Counted from the stretch's first letter, positions 16,640-24,425 are shown. The stretch is DNA of 64,000 nucleotides from Niabella sp. (GCA_027493055.1 JAPUDO010000102.1:115459-179458); one strand, 5' to 3'. Notes: a model not told the origin generated them from the sequence alone. Program-made: numbers and translations.

Positions 16640-17968
16640 CTACTGAACTTCCCAATGTCCCCCTTTGGCCGGGCCAATGCGTTTTAGCCGTCCCTCGTTT
16701 TTCAGTTTATTAATGTTCCACTCTATACCCCGCCTGCTTAAGCCGGTAGCTTTTTGTATGGCCGCTACACTTATCTTTGGATTCGACTGCATCAGCGCAA
16801 GTATAGCATCTGAAGTTTTCTCCACAGTTTTCTCCACAGTTTTCTCCACAGTTTTCTCCACAGTTTTTTGTTCTGCGTATTGCAGTATGGCAACAAAGCC
16901 ATCGCCCTGCTCTTTGTACGTAAAGCGCATAGTGGGGTATTCTTTAATCGCCTTGATTATACGGGAAAATCCTGTACCATATTTTTCTATTTCCCGGGTC
17001 AGGTAAAAAGCTTCTGCTATCAGCTTATTTCTTAGCTGTGAGCTATAATTATTTTTCTTTAAATCCTTAATAGAAATATTACCATACAGCTTTCCCGGAT
17101 TATAAAAAACTACAGACTGATCAAAGATTTTTATTTGTACATCAGAGGATGAAGTATAATCCCGGTGTATCAACGCATTCAATACCAGCTCCCGTATGGC
17201 TTCCAAAGGGTATTCAAAAATTTCTGTACGCTGGGTGGTGACACCTGTTATTTCAAATGCTACTTTCAGGTGAGAAGTAATAAACTGTATTACTTCTTTA
17301 AGCACATCAAAAAGAGATCCATTGATCATCTTTTCATCTATGATGAGTGAATCTGTTTTGAACCGGCCTACATGCACATTAAAAAACAAATTTTCTTTGG
17401 AGAACAGTATCATCGCGGCATTGGTTGGTTTTCCGTCACGCATCAGCTTCAACACTGTTAATGCCTTTTGTGGGTTAGCCGGTAATGTGAAACGTCCGCT
17501 GGCATTTACCTTCTTAATAAACTCCTGTACTTTCTTTTCATTAATATCTTTATCTGATGCCTTGGGCCAGGGATAAGAATCCCACGAAAGCTGGAGAGAC
17601 TCCAGGTACAGGTTGCTGATCTCTGCTGTTGATAACTGATGATTGGCATTGCCTACCCTGCGATAAAAGCGGCCCCTGAAGCCGACCGGCTTTACAGGAA
17701 ATTCCCTAACAGATAAAAGAGCAACCTTTGCGCCACTAATGGAAACTATTTCAGCATCCGGTATAATGCCGGGCTGTGTTTTCTGCTTTACTTCATTGAT
17801 CCATTTTTGCAGGGTTTCTGCTCCGGTTGTAAAGCCTTTTACAGGTTTGCCGGCATCATCAAGCCCAATATATACTTTTCCGCCCTGCGTATTGGCGAAG
17901 GCCGAAAGCGTTTCAATGGCTGCATCGCCAAAGCTGCTTTTGAATTCGGTCTGTTCGGTTTCCTTCAT
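16640..17968 (-). CDS. AlbA_2/HATPase_c_4 ATP-binding regulator, copy 2
   Basis: A 442-residue protein starting MKETEQTEFKSSFGDAAIET. Residues about 1-110 form an AlbA_2 domain (AFANTQGGKVYIGLDDAGKP), followed by the conserved GRFYRRVGNANHQLS and a HATPase_c_4-like region (LVLNALIHRDYTSSSDVQIK, VFYNPGKLYGNISIKDLKKN, EIEKYGTGFSRI). A linker of four Thr-Val-Glu-Lys repeats leads to a winged helix (SVAAIQKATGLSRRGIEWNI). Members are predicted transcription regulators; a specific target is not known. The first 330 bases are almost identical in DNA to copy 1, while the rest has diverged strongly. Confidence 0.85.
   Translation of the reverse strand: MKETEQTEFKSSFGDAAIETLSAFANTQGGKVYIGLDDAGKPVKGFTTGAETLQKWINEVKQKTQPGIIPDAEIVSISGAKVALLSVREFPVKPVGFRGRFYRRVGNANHQLSTAEISNLYLESLQLSWDSYPWPKASDKDINEKKVQEFIKKVNASGRFTLPANPQKALTVLKLMRDGKPTNAAMILFSKENLFFNVHVGRFKTDSLIIDEKMINGSLFDVLKEVIQFITSHLKVAFEITGVTTQRTEIFEYPLEAIRELVLNALIHRDYTSSSDVQIKIFDQSVVFYNPGKLYGNISIKDLKKNNYSSQLRNKLIAEAFYLTREIEKYGTGFSRIIKAIKEYPTMRFTYKEQGDGFVAILQYAEQKTVEKTVEKTVEKTVEKTSDAILALMQSNPKISVAAIQKATGLSRRGIEWNINKLKNEGRLKRIGPAKGGHWEVQ
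16815..16862. repeat. 12-bp tandem repeat in copy 2 (Thr-Val-Glu-Lys)
   Basis: Four exact units of GTTTTCTCCACA (+ strand), at the same protein position as the tetrapeptide repeat of copy 1 but with a different unit. Confidence 0.9.
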
Positions 17969-17987
17969 GGTTGCAACATTTATTTTT

Positions 17988-17995
17988 CAAAGATA
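17988..17995 (-). promoter_or_regulatory. -7 box of AlbA_2 copy 2 (TATCTTTG on the minus strand)
   Basis: Exact consensus, 19 nt before ATG 17968. Confidence 0.6.
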
Positions 17996-18011
17996 GCAAA
18001 CGGGTAAAGAG

Positions 18012-18269
18012 TTAGTGCTCTTTTGCCGGGTACTCAAACCCGGTTGAAAAAAATTCTGTGGGGGTCATCTCCAATCCATCTATTATTTTCAGTAGTGTTC
18101 CAAGTCTTATATCATCAAAAGACCCCGTTTCGTAATTCGACATCCCTACTCTTGATATTTCTATGTCATAGGCAAATAATTCAGCAGATTTAAATCCCTT
18201 TCCTTTCCTTAACGTTTTGATCCTTTTACTAAGTTTAACCAGAAAGTCATCATGATCAAAATGACCCAA
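18012..18269 (-). CDS. XRE-family helix-turn-helix regulator, probably frameshifted at its start
   Basis: An 85-residue frame (from TTG 18269) with a complete HTH_3 fold: LVKLSKRIKTLRKGKGFKSAELFAYDIEISRVGMSNYETGSFDD, then LGTLLKIIDGLEMTPTEFF. The same frame is open further upstream without any ATG/GTG/TTG. An ATG at 18310 begins M-A-K in another frame and enters an A5 run (18305-18301); with one more A it would read MAKKKDKEPRKKAVLGHFD and join this frame perfectly. So there is probably a one-base deletion, a slippage site, or a sequencing error. No partner gene is certain; copy 2 of the AlbA_2 regulator follows 43 bases downstream on the same strand. Confidence 0.7.
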   Translation of the reverse strand: MGHFDHDDFLVKLSKRIKTLRKGKGFKSAELFAYDIEISRVGMSNYETGSFDDIRLGTLLKIIDGLEMTPTEFFSTGFEYPAKEH

Positions 18270-18314
18270 AACTGCTTTTTTCCGGGGTTCTTTATCTTTC
18301 TTTTTGCCATTTCA

Positions 18315-18459
18315 TTACATTTTATTTCCTCTTATATCTATGATATTTTCTTCCGGATTTGTAATGATCAAAATGTCATCATCTACTAATTTCTTTAACT
18401 CATTAGACAAGCTTGAAACATAAGCAGGGTATTTTCTTTCCTGTTGACGTTCTGTACAA
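18315..18459 (-). pseudogene. Possible small gene or remnant between the two XRE genes
   Basis: An open frame without a canonical early start reads ERKYPAYVSSLSNELKKLVD then DDILIITNPEENIIDIRGNKM, well-formed protein-like sequence, ending in ATGTAATG just before the downstream XRE start. The only usable start is TTG 18410 (31 residues). It may be the tail of a lost gene, or a short peptide translationally coupled to the XRE gene. No family recognised. Confidence 0.3.
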
Positions 18460-18771
18460 TTATTTTAAACTTTTCCGCTTTTGCCTTTCCAACTTTTTCC
18501 TGAAGTTGAGAATGTCCTTTTCTGAAATGATATCGAAGTATTGAAAAAACTGCGAATTGGAAATTTCCAATCCTTCAATAATTGAAATGATAGAAACCAG
18601 GCTTAGATCTACTTCTCCATTATAAATCCGTTGCAGGTGAGCCGGCTCCATTTTGGCATTTATTGATAATTGTCGAACGCTTGGTATATTAGATTCCGAT
18701 AGCGCTATATCCAATGCAGCAGCGAATCGGAACCTAATCTGCTCTTTTTCTACTATGTCTTTGGCTTTCAT
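18460..18771 (-). CDS. XRE-family helix-turn-helix regulator
   Basis: A 103-residue protein with one HTH: FRFAAALDIALSESNIPSVRQLSINAKMEPAHLQRIYNGEVD, followed by LSLVSIISIIEGLEISNSQFFQYF, the typical ending of HTH_3 repressors, and a basic tail (RKKLERQKRKSLK). The start is ATG 18771. It is divergent from the 18884 gene, and a perfect 22-bp palindrome lies between them, so self-regulation together with the divergent gene is likely (inference). Base composition is more AT-rich than the flanking housekeeping genes. Confidence 0.82.
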   Translation of the reverse strand: MKAKDIVEKEQIRFRFAAALDIALSESNIPSVRQLSINAKMEPAHLQRIYNGEVDLSLVSIISIIEGLEISNSQFFQYFDIISEKDILNFRKKLERQKRKSLK

Positions 18772-18802
18772 AAAAGAAAAGTCAAAGATTTTTCTATAAA
18801 TA

Positions 18803-18824
18803 ATAACGTATGATCATACGTTAT
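18803..18824. promoter_or_regulatory. Perfect 22-bp operator-like palindrome
   Basis: Half-site ATAACGTATGA followed by its exact complement, no mismatch. It covers the expected -33 region of the + strand promoter whose -7 box is at 18838, and is 31 bases from the XRE ATG. The best candidate is the XRE dimer site. Confidence 0.7.
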
Positions 18825-18837
18825 AGTTTTTTTTCTT

Positions 18838-18845
18838 TAAATTTG
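18838..18845 (+). promoter_or_regulatory. -7 box of the 18884 gene (TAAATTTG)
   Basis: Exact TAnnTTTG, 38 nt before the ATG; the upstream half of the promoter would overlap the palindrome at 18803-18824. Confidence 0.6.
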
Positions 18846-18883
18846 ATCCAACAAACGATCATTTCGACACTAAAATAATAACC

Positions 18884-19501
18884 ATGAAAATCAACTCACC
18901 TAAAGACCCCTTTGATATGATTTGCTGGCATGGAGAAGGTATTACCGATGCCCGGCAGGCTTTTGCAGCCATTTTTTCTTTGTACATGATTAACGATCTA
19001 CGCGTTGAGATCAGGGGAATAGTAACCTGTGCACAGGCAGATAAATTGTATCAGCGCTGCCCGCCTTGTGATGTGCTCCTGAACATGAAAGTTGTACGGT
19101 CTGCTATAAAAGTGGCTTACGTTCTTAGAGATGAAAATATAGTGCAAAAAACGGATGCACTTAACACTACTCATTATTACAGTTATTACCAGACATCCAA
19201 TTTGTGGAGCAGTTTTCCGCGTTGCCTGTCCGAAAAAGAATTTTGTAATCCTTACAGTGTGTTTAAAAAGTTTTTCAGGAAACAGTCCTTAGATAAATGG
19301 GTTCACAAGTGGGAAGAGGTAGTTGAATATGCACTAAGCCCGCACAGTAGCGGGACAGAGCTTGATACGCTGCATTTTTATACGCTAATGATAAAATTAT
19401 TAGAGGCCGCTCATTTAATATATATGCGGGAAGTAATGCTTATTTCCTGTGTTAGCGACCATGCCAGCAGACACCCTAAAATCGATATACCAACTTGTTA
19501 A
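18884..19501 (+). CDS. Hypothetical protein controlled from an XRE/palindrome region
   Basis: A 205-residue soluble protein that I do not recognise. Seen: no signal peptide or membrane helix; Cys-rich patches (MICWHGEG, VTCAQADKLYQRCPPCDVLL, SFPRCLSEKEFC) and a central aromatic stretch (TTHYYSYYQTSNLWSSFPR). The cluster CxxCxxC-like RCPPC could bind metal (inference). The start ATG follows a clear promoter. Divergence from an XRE regulator with an intervening palindrome is the layout of a regulated accessory gene. It is likely acquired, given the AT-rich content and neighbours. Confidence 0.65.
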   Translation: MKINSPKDPFDMICWHGEGITDARQAFAAIFSLYMINDLRVEIRGIVTCAQADKLYQRCPPCDVLLNMKVVRSAIKVAYVLRDENIVQKTDALNTTHYYSYYQTSNLWSSFPRCLSEKEFCNPYSVFKKFFRKQSLDKWVHKWEEVVEYALSPHSSGTELDTLHFYTLMIKLLEAAHLIYMREVMLISCVSDHASRHPKIDIPTC

Positions 19502-19529
19502 ACAGACATATTTTTTGTAAATTCGTAAA

Positions 19530-20057
19530 GTGAAAAAACAGTCAATATCAGGGCTCGACTTTGAAGTTGATAAGCTCACCAATTCCATTGAGAATGTGAT
19601 AACTGGCGACAGTTTTGCAACTGACATATCAATTGTAACGCTTACCGACTTAAAAAATATAACGAAGAAAAATAAGTGGCTGTTTGACTGGAAATTTGAG
19701 TACAAGCAACCCGAACGGGAAGTTTACAAATTGACAATCGTAAACAATCAACAAACAATTCAGGGGCTGATAAGTCTTGAAATCAAATCAGATCACGTTT
19801 ATATGCACCTTGTTGAGAGTGCACCTTTCAACAAAGGAAAAACTAAAGTGTATGCCGGAGTTCCCGGAAACTTAGTTGCATTTGCTTGCAAACTTTCTTT
19901 TCAAAGAGGACACGAAGGCAATGTGTCATTCTTTTCTAAGACACAACTTGTGCAGCATTACATTGACAGCTTGGGAGCGATGCATGTAGGTGGAAGAATT
20001 ATGATTATCGACACAATTGCTGCTTTAAAATTAATTAATAAATATTTTGCAAAATGA
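19530..20057 (+). CDS. GNAT-like protein, first gene of a two-gene cassette
   Basis: A 175-residue protein starting at GTG 19530. The C-terminal two thirds resemble an N-acetyltransferase core: QTIQGLISLEIKSDHVYMHL, the loop PFNKGKTKVYAGVPGNLVAF (where acetyl-CoA would bind), ACKLSFQRGHEGNVSFFS, and a late GAMHVGGRIMIID. The similarity is by pattern, not by a certain family match. The stop overlaps the start of the next small gene in ATGA, so the two are translationally coupled. A GNAT enzyme next to a tiny basic partner recalls acetyltransferase toxin-antitoxin pairs, but there the antitoxin usually comes first. Confidence 0.6.
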   Translation: MKKQSISGLDFEVDKLTNSIENVITGDSFATDISIVTLTDLKNITKKNKWLFDWKFEYKQPEREVYKLTIVNNQQTIQGLISLEIKSDHVYMHLVESAPFNKGKTKVYAGVPGNLVAFACKLSFQRGHEGNVSFFSKTQLVQHYIDSLGAMHVGGRIMIIDTIAALKLINKYFAK

Positions 20058-20224
20058 AAAGCAAAACAAAAGAATTAAATGTAGATTTTATTGGTGGGCA
20101 AGTTAATCCGCTGACGAAAGAAGAAGAAAAAACCATTAGCGACTTTATTCGAATAAACAAAGAAAAACGCAAACTCAAAGAGCGCAGGAAAAGAGCAATT
20201 ACAAAACAAAAAGAACTTGCCTAA
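20054..20224 (+). CDS. Small basic protein, partner of the GNAT-like gene
   Basis: A 56-residue frame read directly from the DNA: MKSKTKELNVDFIGGQVNPL, TKEEEKTISDFIRINKEKRK, then a strongly basic tail LKERRKRAITKQKELA. It starts at ATG 20054, 4 bases overlapping the upstream stop. The FIGG...LTKEEEK pattern is protein-like, and both termini fit a real gene; the last 25 residues should form a basic helix that could bind nucleic acid or an acidic partner (inference). No family name is certain. Confidence 0.6.
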   Translation: MKSKTKELNVDFIGGQVNPLTKEEEKTISDFIRINKEKRKLKERRKRAITKQKELA

Positions 20225-20317
20225 TAAAAGGCGCGAACCGAATCGCTAAAAGGTACGCTTGTTTCTGCCTGCTAATTAATCCAAAAGCGCTTGGAATGGG
20301 TAACCAATGCAAAAAAT

Positions 20318-20357
20318 ATTGCCACGAATACACAAATATTCGTGCATTCGCGGCAAC
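20318..20357. repeat. Palindromic CACGAATA element
   Basis: CACGAATA (20323-20330), loop CACAAA, TATTCGTG (20337-20344), with outer TTGCC/GGCAA arms. This class of 'gccacgaat' hairpin is common between genes of Bacteroidota; here it lies after the receptor stop. Confidence 0.55.
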
Positions 20358-20370
20358 TATTCTGCGAGCC

Positions 20371-22911
20371 TTATTTCAGCGTAAACCTCATGCCTGCATA
20401 AATCATCCGGCCTACTACCGGTCCCCATATCATAGAGCCGTCAAAGTGCGGTCCAAACGGATTTTGCGCATCCAGTATCAGGTTCGGCTGTATATAATTG
20501 GTAAGGTTCTCGCCGCCTACATACACTTCCCATTTGTTATTAAAGATTCTGGTAACCTGCGCTGCCATCTGGATGAATGAAGGAGAGCGATCATCAAGCC
20601 TTAATGCAGGCGGATTACCGGCCGTGGAAGGAATACGCTTGCTGCTTAACCACTGGGCGGTATAATCGAATTTCCACTTGTTGCTGGTTTCGTAAGCAAA
20701 GTTTGCAAAAGCCCGGTGCGGCGCCACAAAAGGTTTTTCCATTTGCTGACCGTGATAGGTGGTTTGTACATCGAGCCAGCGGTAGGCCATACGTATATCG
20801 AATTTAGGAAACAGCTCATAGTTCAGCTCCGCCTGCAGGCTGTTGCTGTACGATTTGCCATCGAGATTATAAAAAGCTATTTTTTGCGGACTGGCATCCA
20901 GGTCTGCAATAGTCTGATTATTAAACTTTGTATGATAGGCATCCAAAGCAATAGAGCCTTTATGGTCGTTCAGCAAGAAGTTATGAATGAAGTTAACGCC
21001 AAAGTTCCATGCTTTTTCTGGCTTTAACCCATAACCGTAGCTGTTAGAAGGATTGAGTATCTCGTATTGACGCGCGCTTACAAATACGCCTGCATTCTCG
21101 GCAAAGATATTGGCCATTCTGAATCCCGAACCTGCTGAAAGACGCAGATTGGTTTTAGGCGTGAAATCATATTTTAAATTGACCCTGGGAGTAGTGATCC
21201 ATCCGAACTCATTATGATAATCTTCGCGGATGCCAAGGATAGCTGAGAACTTTTCAGGAGCGGTATAAGTATATTCAAAGAACGCGCCCGGAACGGATTC
21301 CGTGCGTTTGTACAGCGCCATATTGAAAGTCTCATTATACTGTTCGTTGGAAAAGCTAAGCCCTGTTCTGAATTTATGGGCCGTATTGCTGATTATGGAC
21401 TGGTAAATAAGGTTGGCATAAACTGATTTTTGTTTACCCAGGTAATCCGTCAGCCCGTAATAGGAATCGTTGGTATAGCTGCCGGCCGAAAACATAACGC
21501 CGATGCTTTTGTATTTATGCTGCGGAAATACATAGCCGAGTTTTCCCGTTACAGTATATTGCTCGTTGTTGATACCTACACCGTAATGGTTGGTAGTGCC
21601 GCGGTCGGTATCTTTATCAAAATCTTTTTGCCCCCCAGTACGCTTATCGTTGAGCACTTTAATGGCTAACTGGCCGATCCAACCGTTGTTATCCATATAT
21701 TTCCAGCGATTGATCAGGTTGATCTGACTACCCAGGGGAATGTCTAAAAACCCGTCCTTCTGCATATCGTTCTTCATCACCACCCCATTGGCATGGCTCA
21801 GCAGGCCCACGCTCCATTTATCGTTAAGGCGCTGTGCCAGGTTCAGGTTGGCTTCCATTCTTCCCATGCTGTTTACATAAGTGTTCAGTAAAAGCCTTTC
21901 AGCATTATCAGGCTTTTTTTCTTCTATATTTATCTGACCGGCAATGCTTTCATAACCATTGGCTACCGATCCGGTTCCTTTGGTAAGCTGTATGCCTTCT
22001 ATCCAGGGGCCGGGGATGAACGTAAGTCCATAGCTACCTGCCAACCCTTTTATTTCGGGAATATTTTCGGTGATAAGCTGCGTATAATTACCTGATAAGC
22101 CCAACATCTGTATTTGCTTCATACCGGTAACGGCATCGCTGTAGCTTACATCCACAGAAGGACTGGTCTCAAAACTCTCAGACAAATTGCAGCAGGCCGC
22201 TTTGGTCAGCTCATCCGCTCCCATCAGCAGCGTATTGGTGATGCTGCGGGTGGATACGCGGGTAGAGCGGTTATTGGCAGTAACCACCACTTCTTTTAAC
22301 TCTCCCGACTGGCCGTTTTTTAAAATAATGGTCAGCAAATCGGGTCTGGTAACACTGATGGTGTCGGGCTTAAAGCCTACATAGCTGATCACCAGGTGGG
22401 TAGGCAGCTCGCTTTGTATATGAAAAACGCCGGTACTGTCTGTAACAAAATACTCGTTACTATGCAGACTTTTAATAGTAGCGTTGGAAATGGGATTGAG
22501 TTTTCCTTTGATTGTCTCTTCCAGCACTACACCTGAAACGGTTTGAGCGATCTTTTCTTTGGGAGCTGCTGAAAAGTCTTCGCTCCTGTTGTAATGACAG
22601 CAGGCCGGAAGCTTTTCGTAAGTAGCATCATCTGCTTTATAAGCTTCGTTATCATGACCGGCATCGGCTAGCTTTTTTTGTAAGTTATCTTTCGAGGTTT
22701 TTGTGCTGTCGTATGTTACTGTAACGATATGGGTTTTAGTATCCCAGTTAGCCGAAGTAGCTTTATTATCTGTTAAAGTGGTTTCGATACGGTGCTTGCA
22801 CATTTCACACGCGCCTAATACCTTAAAGGTTTCTGTTGTTTGATTTTTCTTTTGGGCCTGAGCGCTTAAGCTTAATATCAGCAGCGTCAATGCCCCTATA
22901 TACTTATACAT
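20371..22911 (-). CDS. TonB-dependent receptor with N-terminal heavy-metal (HMA) domain
   Basis: An 846-residue outer-membrane receptor. After the leader MYKYIGALTLLILSLSAQAQ comes an HMA-like domain, residues about 27-95, with the metal-binding pair C35/C38 in LGACEMCKHRIETTL, then C104-C105-H106 (LPACCHY). Next is a carboxypeptidase-regulatory-like beta domain (GVVLEETIKGKLNPISNATI), the TonB plug (SFETSPSVDVSYSDAVTGMK) and the barrel ending in GRMIYAGMRFTLK. HMA domains bind Cu+, Zn2+ or similar ions, so the receptor probably handles a metal or its complex (inference). I start at ATG 22911; a longer frame lacks a better leader. The HYC_CC_PP gene is just upstream. Confidence 0.9.
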   Translation of the reverse strand: MYKYIGALTLLILSLSAQAQKKNQTTETFKVLGACEMCKHRIETTLTDNKATSANWDTKTHIVTVTYDSTKTSKDNLQKKLADAGHDNEAYKADDATYEKLPACCHYNRSEDFSAAPKEKIAQTVSGVVLEETIKGKLNPISNATIKSLHSNEYFVTDSTGVFHIQSELPTHLVISYVGFKPDTISVTRPDLLTIILKNGQSGELKEVVVTANNRSTRVSTRSITNTLLMGADELTKAACCNLSESFETSPSVDVSYSDAVTGMKQIQMLGLSGNYTQLITENIPEIKGLAGSYGLTFIPGPWIEGIQLTKGTGSVANGYESIAGQINIEEKKPDNAERLLLNTYVNSMGRMEANLNLAQRLNDKWSVGLLSHANGVVMKNDMQKDGFLDIPLGSQINLINRWKYMDNNGWIGQLAIKVLNDKRTGGQKDFDKDTDRGTTNHYGVGINNEQYTVTGKLGYVFPQHKYKSIGVMFSAGSYTNDSYYGLTDYLGKQKSVYANLIYQSIISNTAHKFRTGLSFSNEQYNETFNMALYKRTESVPGAFFEYTYTAPEKFSAILGIREDYHNEFGWITTPRVNLKYDFTPKTNLRLSAGSGFRMANIFAENAGVFVSARQYEILNPSNSYGYGLKPEKAWNFGVNFIHNFLLNDHKGSIALDAYHTKFNNQTIADLDASPQKIAFYNLDGKSYSNSLQAELNYELFPKFDIRMAYRWLDVQTTYHGQQMEKPFVAPHRAFANFAYETSNKWKFDYTAQWLSSKRIPSTAGNPPALRLDDRSPSFIQMAAQVTRIFNNKWEVYVGGENLTNYIQPNLILDAQNPFGPHFDGSMIWGPVVGRMIYAGMRFTLK

Positions 22912-23010
22912 ATAACTGTTTTTGTGTTTGATACGATATGCCTGAGGCATTATAGATTGCAATGGCAATATGGCCGCTTAGCCAATTTGCCTTGTAAAGC
23001 AACACGGGTA

Positions 23011-23400
23011 TCAAATACGAAAAACGCTTAGGAATACAATGTCTGTATCGGGTAGAACAGGGGGAGGCTTTTTGTAAGCCGGAACAGTAAGGGTAGCGAA
23101 TAATATGTTTTCCCTGGCAAGGAAAAACGGAACCGGTAACACTGCCGGAGCAGATTGCAGGAAGTTGTAAAAAAGGGTCGACTGCGCCGTCTGGTCAACT
23201 GATATTTTGTGATTGACGGTCTTGTTTTGACAACAGCCGTTTTTATCGCCCATAGGACAGTGGTCAGCCTCTTCCTGCACGTTGGCTATTGCCAGCGATA
23301 CGGTTTCCAGCTTACCACAGCAATAAAAATAGTTCAGGCTTACCCCAAAACTGGCGAGGCCATACACCATTAATATTGTAAGTACGATTACCTTTTTCAC
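23011..23400 (-). CDS. HYC_CC_PP family protein
   Basis: A 129-residue exported protein with the motifs that name this Bacteroidota family: a tyrosine-cysteine pair after the signal peptide (VSLNYFYCCGKLE), a GCCQNK cysteine pair with HCPMGDKN, and a C-terminal YKKPPPVLPD. The leader is MKKVIVLTILMVYGLASFGV, starting with GTG 23400. The clustered Cys and His suggest metal binding. It precedes the HMA-receptor by 99 bases on the same strand, so both should be one transcript. A TACCTTTG box is only 4 nt before the start. Confidence 0.78.
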   Translation of the reverse strand: MKKVIVLTILMVYGLASFGVSLNYFYCCGKLETVSLAIANVQEEADHCPMGDKNGCCQNKTVNHKISVDQTAQSTLFYNFLQSAPAVLPVPFFLARENILFATLTVPAYKKPPPVLPDTDIVFLSVFRI

Positions 23401-23404
23401 TTTA

Positions 23405-23412
23405 CAAAGGTA
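23405..23412 (-). promoter_or_regulatory. -7 box of the HYC_CC_PP / HMA-receptor unit (TACCTTTG)
   Basis: Exact match on the minus strand, 4 nt before GTG 23400. Confidence 0.5.
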
Positions 23413-23594
23413 GAAGAAAGTAGTTCTAAGGATTTGTAAAATTTCTTTCTTGTTTTATAGAATTTCAGGATTGCATCTTATTCATCGTAGTAAGTCACTG
23501 GACGCGACAGCATATTTATTTGAAGCGAAGACACCTCAAATAGCCGGGATGTTATCACTTCAAATAGCAGTAAAACAGGATTTTGCAACGACTG

Positions 23595-24425
23595 CTACTT
23601 TTCCCCCTTCTTTATAAAAGGATCTTTCAGCAGGCTCAGGAAATCCTCGTCCTTTTCGTTGGGATAATACCGGTCCAGGCCGTACTTTATTTTGGACGGA
23701 TGGAGGGTGGTAAAGGTGCTGAACATCCTGTCCCATATGGAGAACACCGCACCGTAATTACTATCGGTATAGGGCTGTTTCCAGTGATGGTGCACTTTGT
23801 GCATATTGGGAGAAACTAAAATATAGCTCAGCGTTTTATCAAGTACCGGCGACAGGCTTATGTTGGCGTGTGTAAAAGCCGTCGTAATAACGACCAGGGT
23901 TTGATAGATCATTACACTGTACATGGGTGCACCACTTACAAAAATCAACAGCAAAAAGAAAATGCCCCGCAGCAGGCTGTCGCCGGGATGATGGCGCAGG
24001 CCGGTTGTTACATCTACTTTATTATCACTGTGATGAATAAGATGATAACGCCACAGGTAAGCATTTTTATGCATGACCCAATGTACCAGCCAGCTGCTGA
24101 AATCTAATGCCAGTACGCCAATGATAATAGCGCCCCACACATTGGCATTAAACCAGTACACTAATCCCCAGTGGCTGCTCCGGCACCAGTCGCTCAGTAT
24201 TACAATAAATATGGCTAAAGCGGTGTGTATGACCAGGTGCATTACTGTAAAGCCAAAATTTACCAGCGCATGTCTGAATTTGCTTTTACGATAGGGTAAT
24301 TTGAATAAGGGGATGGCCCCTTCAATGATCCAGAAGAACAGCAAACCGCCCACCAATAAAGCCATACGCTCTAAAGGCCGTTGTTCCAGCGTAGAAAAAT
24401 ATGCGATGACGCTATCCATTGGCAA
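23595..24425 (-). CDS. Sterol desaturase / fatty acid hydroxylase superfamily protein
   Basis: A 276-residue integral membrane di-iron enzyme. Histidine motifs: HWVMHKNAYLWRYHLIHHSD, GLRHHPGDSL, FTHANI and NMHKVHHHW, i.e. the HX3-4H, HX2-3HH and later HX2HH boxes of the family. Several hydrophobic helices flank them (MALLVGGLLFFWIIEGAIPL, WGAIIIGVLALDF). It hydroxylates or desaturates lipid-type substrates; which one cannot be read. The start is ATG 24419 (MDSVIAYFSTLEQR) or the first frame codon at 24425; I keep the longer. Confidence 0.87.
   Translation of the reverse strand: MPMDSVIAYFSTLEQRPLERMALLVGGLLFFWIIEGAIPLFKLPYRKSKFRHALVNFGFTVMHLVIHTALAIFIVILSDWCRSSHWGLVYWFNANVWGAIIIGVLALDFSSWLVHWVMHKNAYLWRYHLIHHSDNKVDVTTGLRHHPGDSLLRGIFFLLLIFVSGAPMYSVMIYQTLVVITTAFTHANISLSPVLDKTLSYILVSPNMHKVHHHWKQPYTDSNYGAVFSIWDRMFSTFTTLHPSKIKYGLDRYYPNEKDEDFLSLLKDPFIKKGEK

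Noticed and set aside
16325-16713. Plus-strand frames of 89 and 114 codons, and the similar pair at 17739-18007
   Set aside because: They are antisense shadows of the AlbA_2 domain of both paralogues; their mutual likeness only reflects the duplication.
15407-16862. 12-bp tandem arrays as a CRISPR
   Set aside because: Units have no spacers and encode in-frame tetrapeptides.
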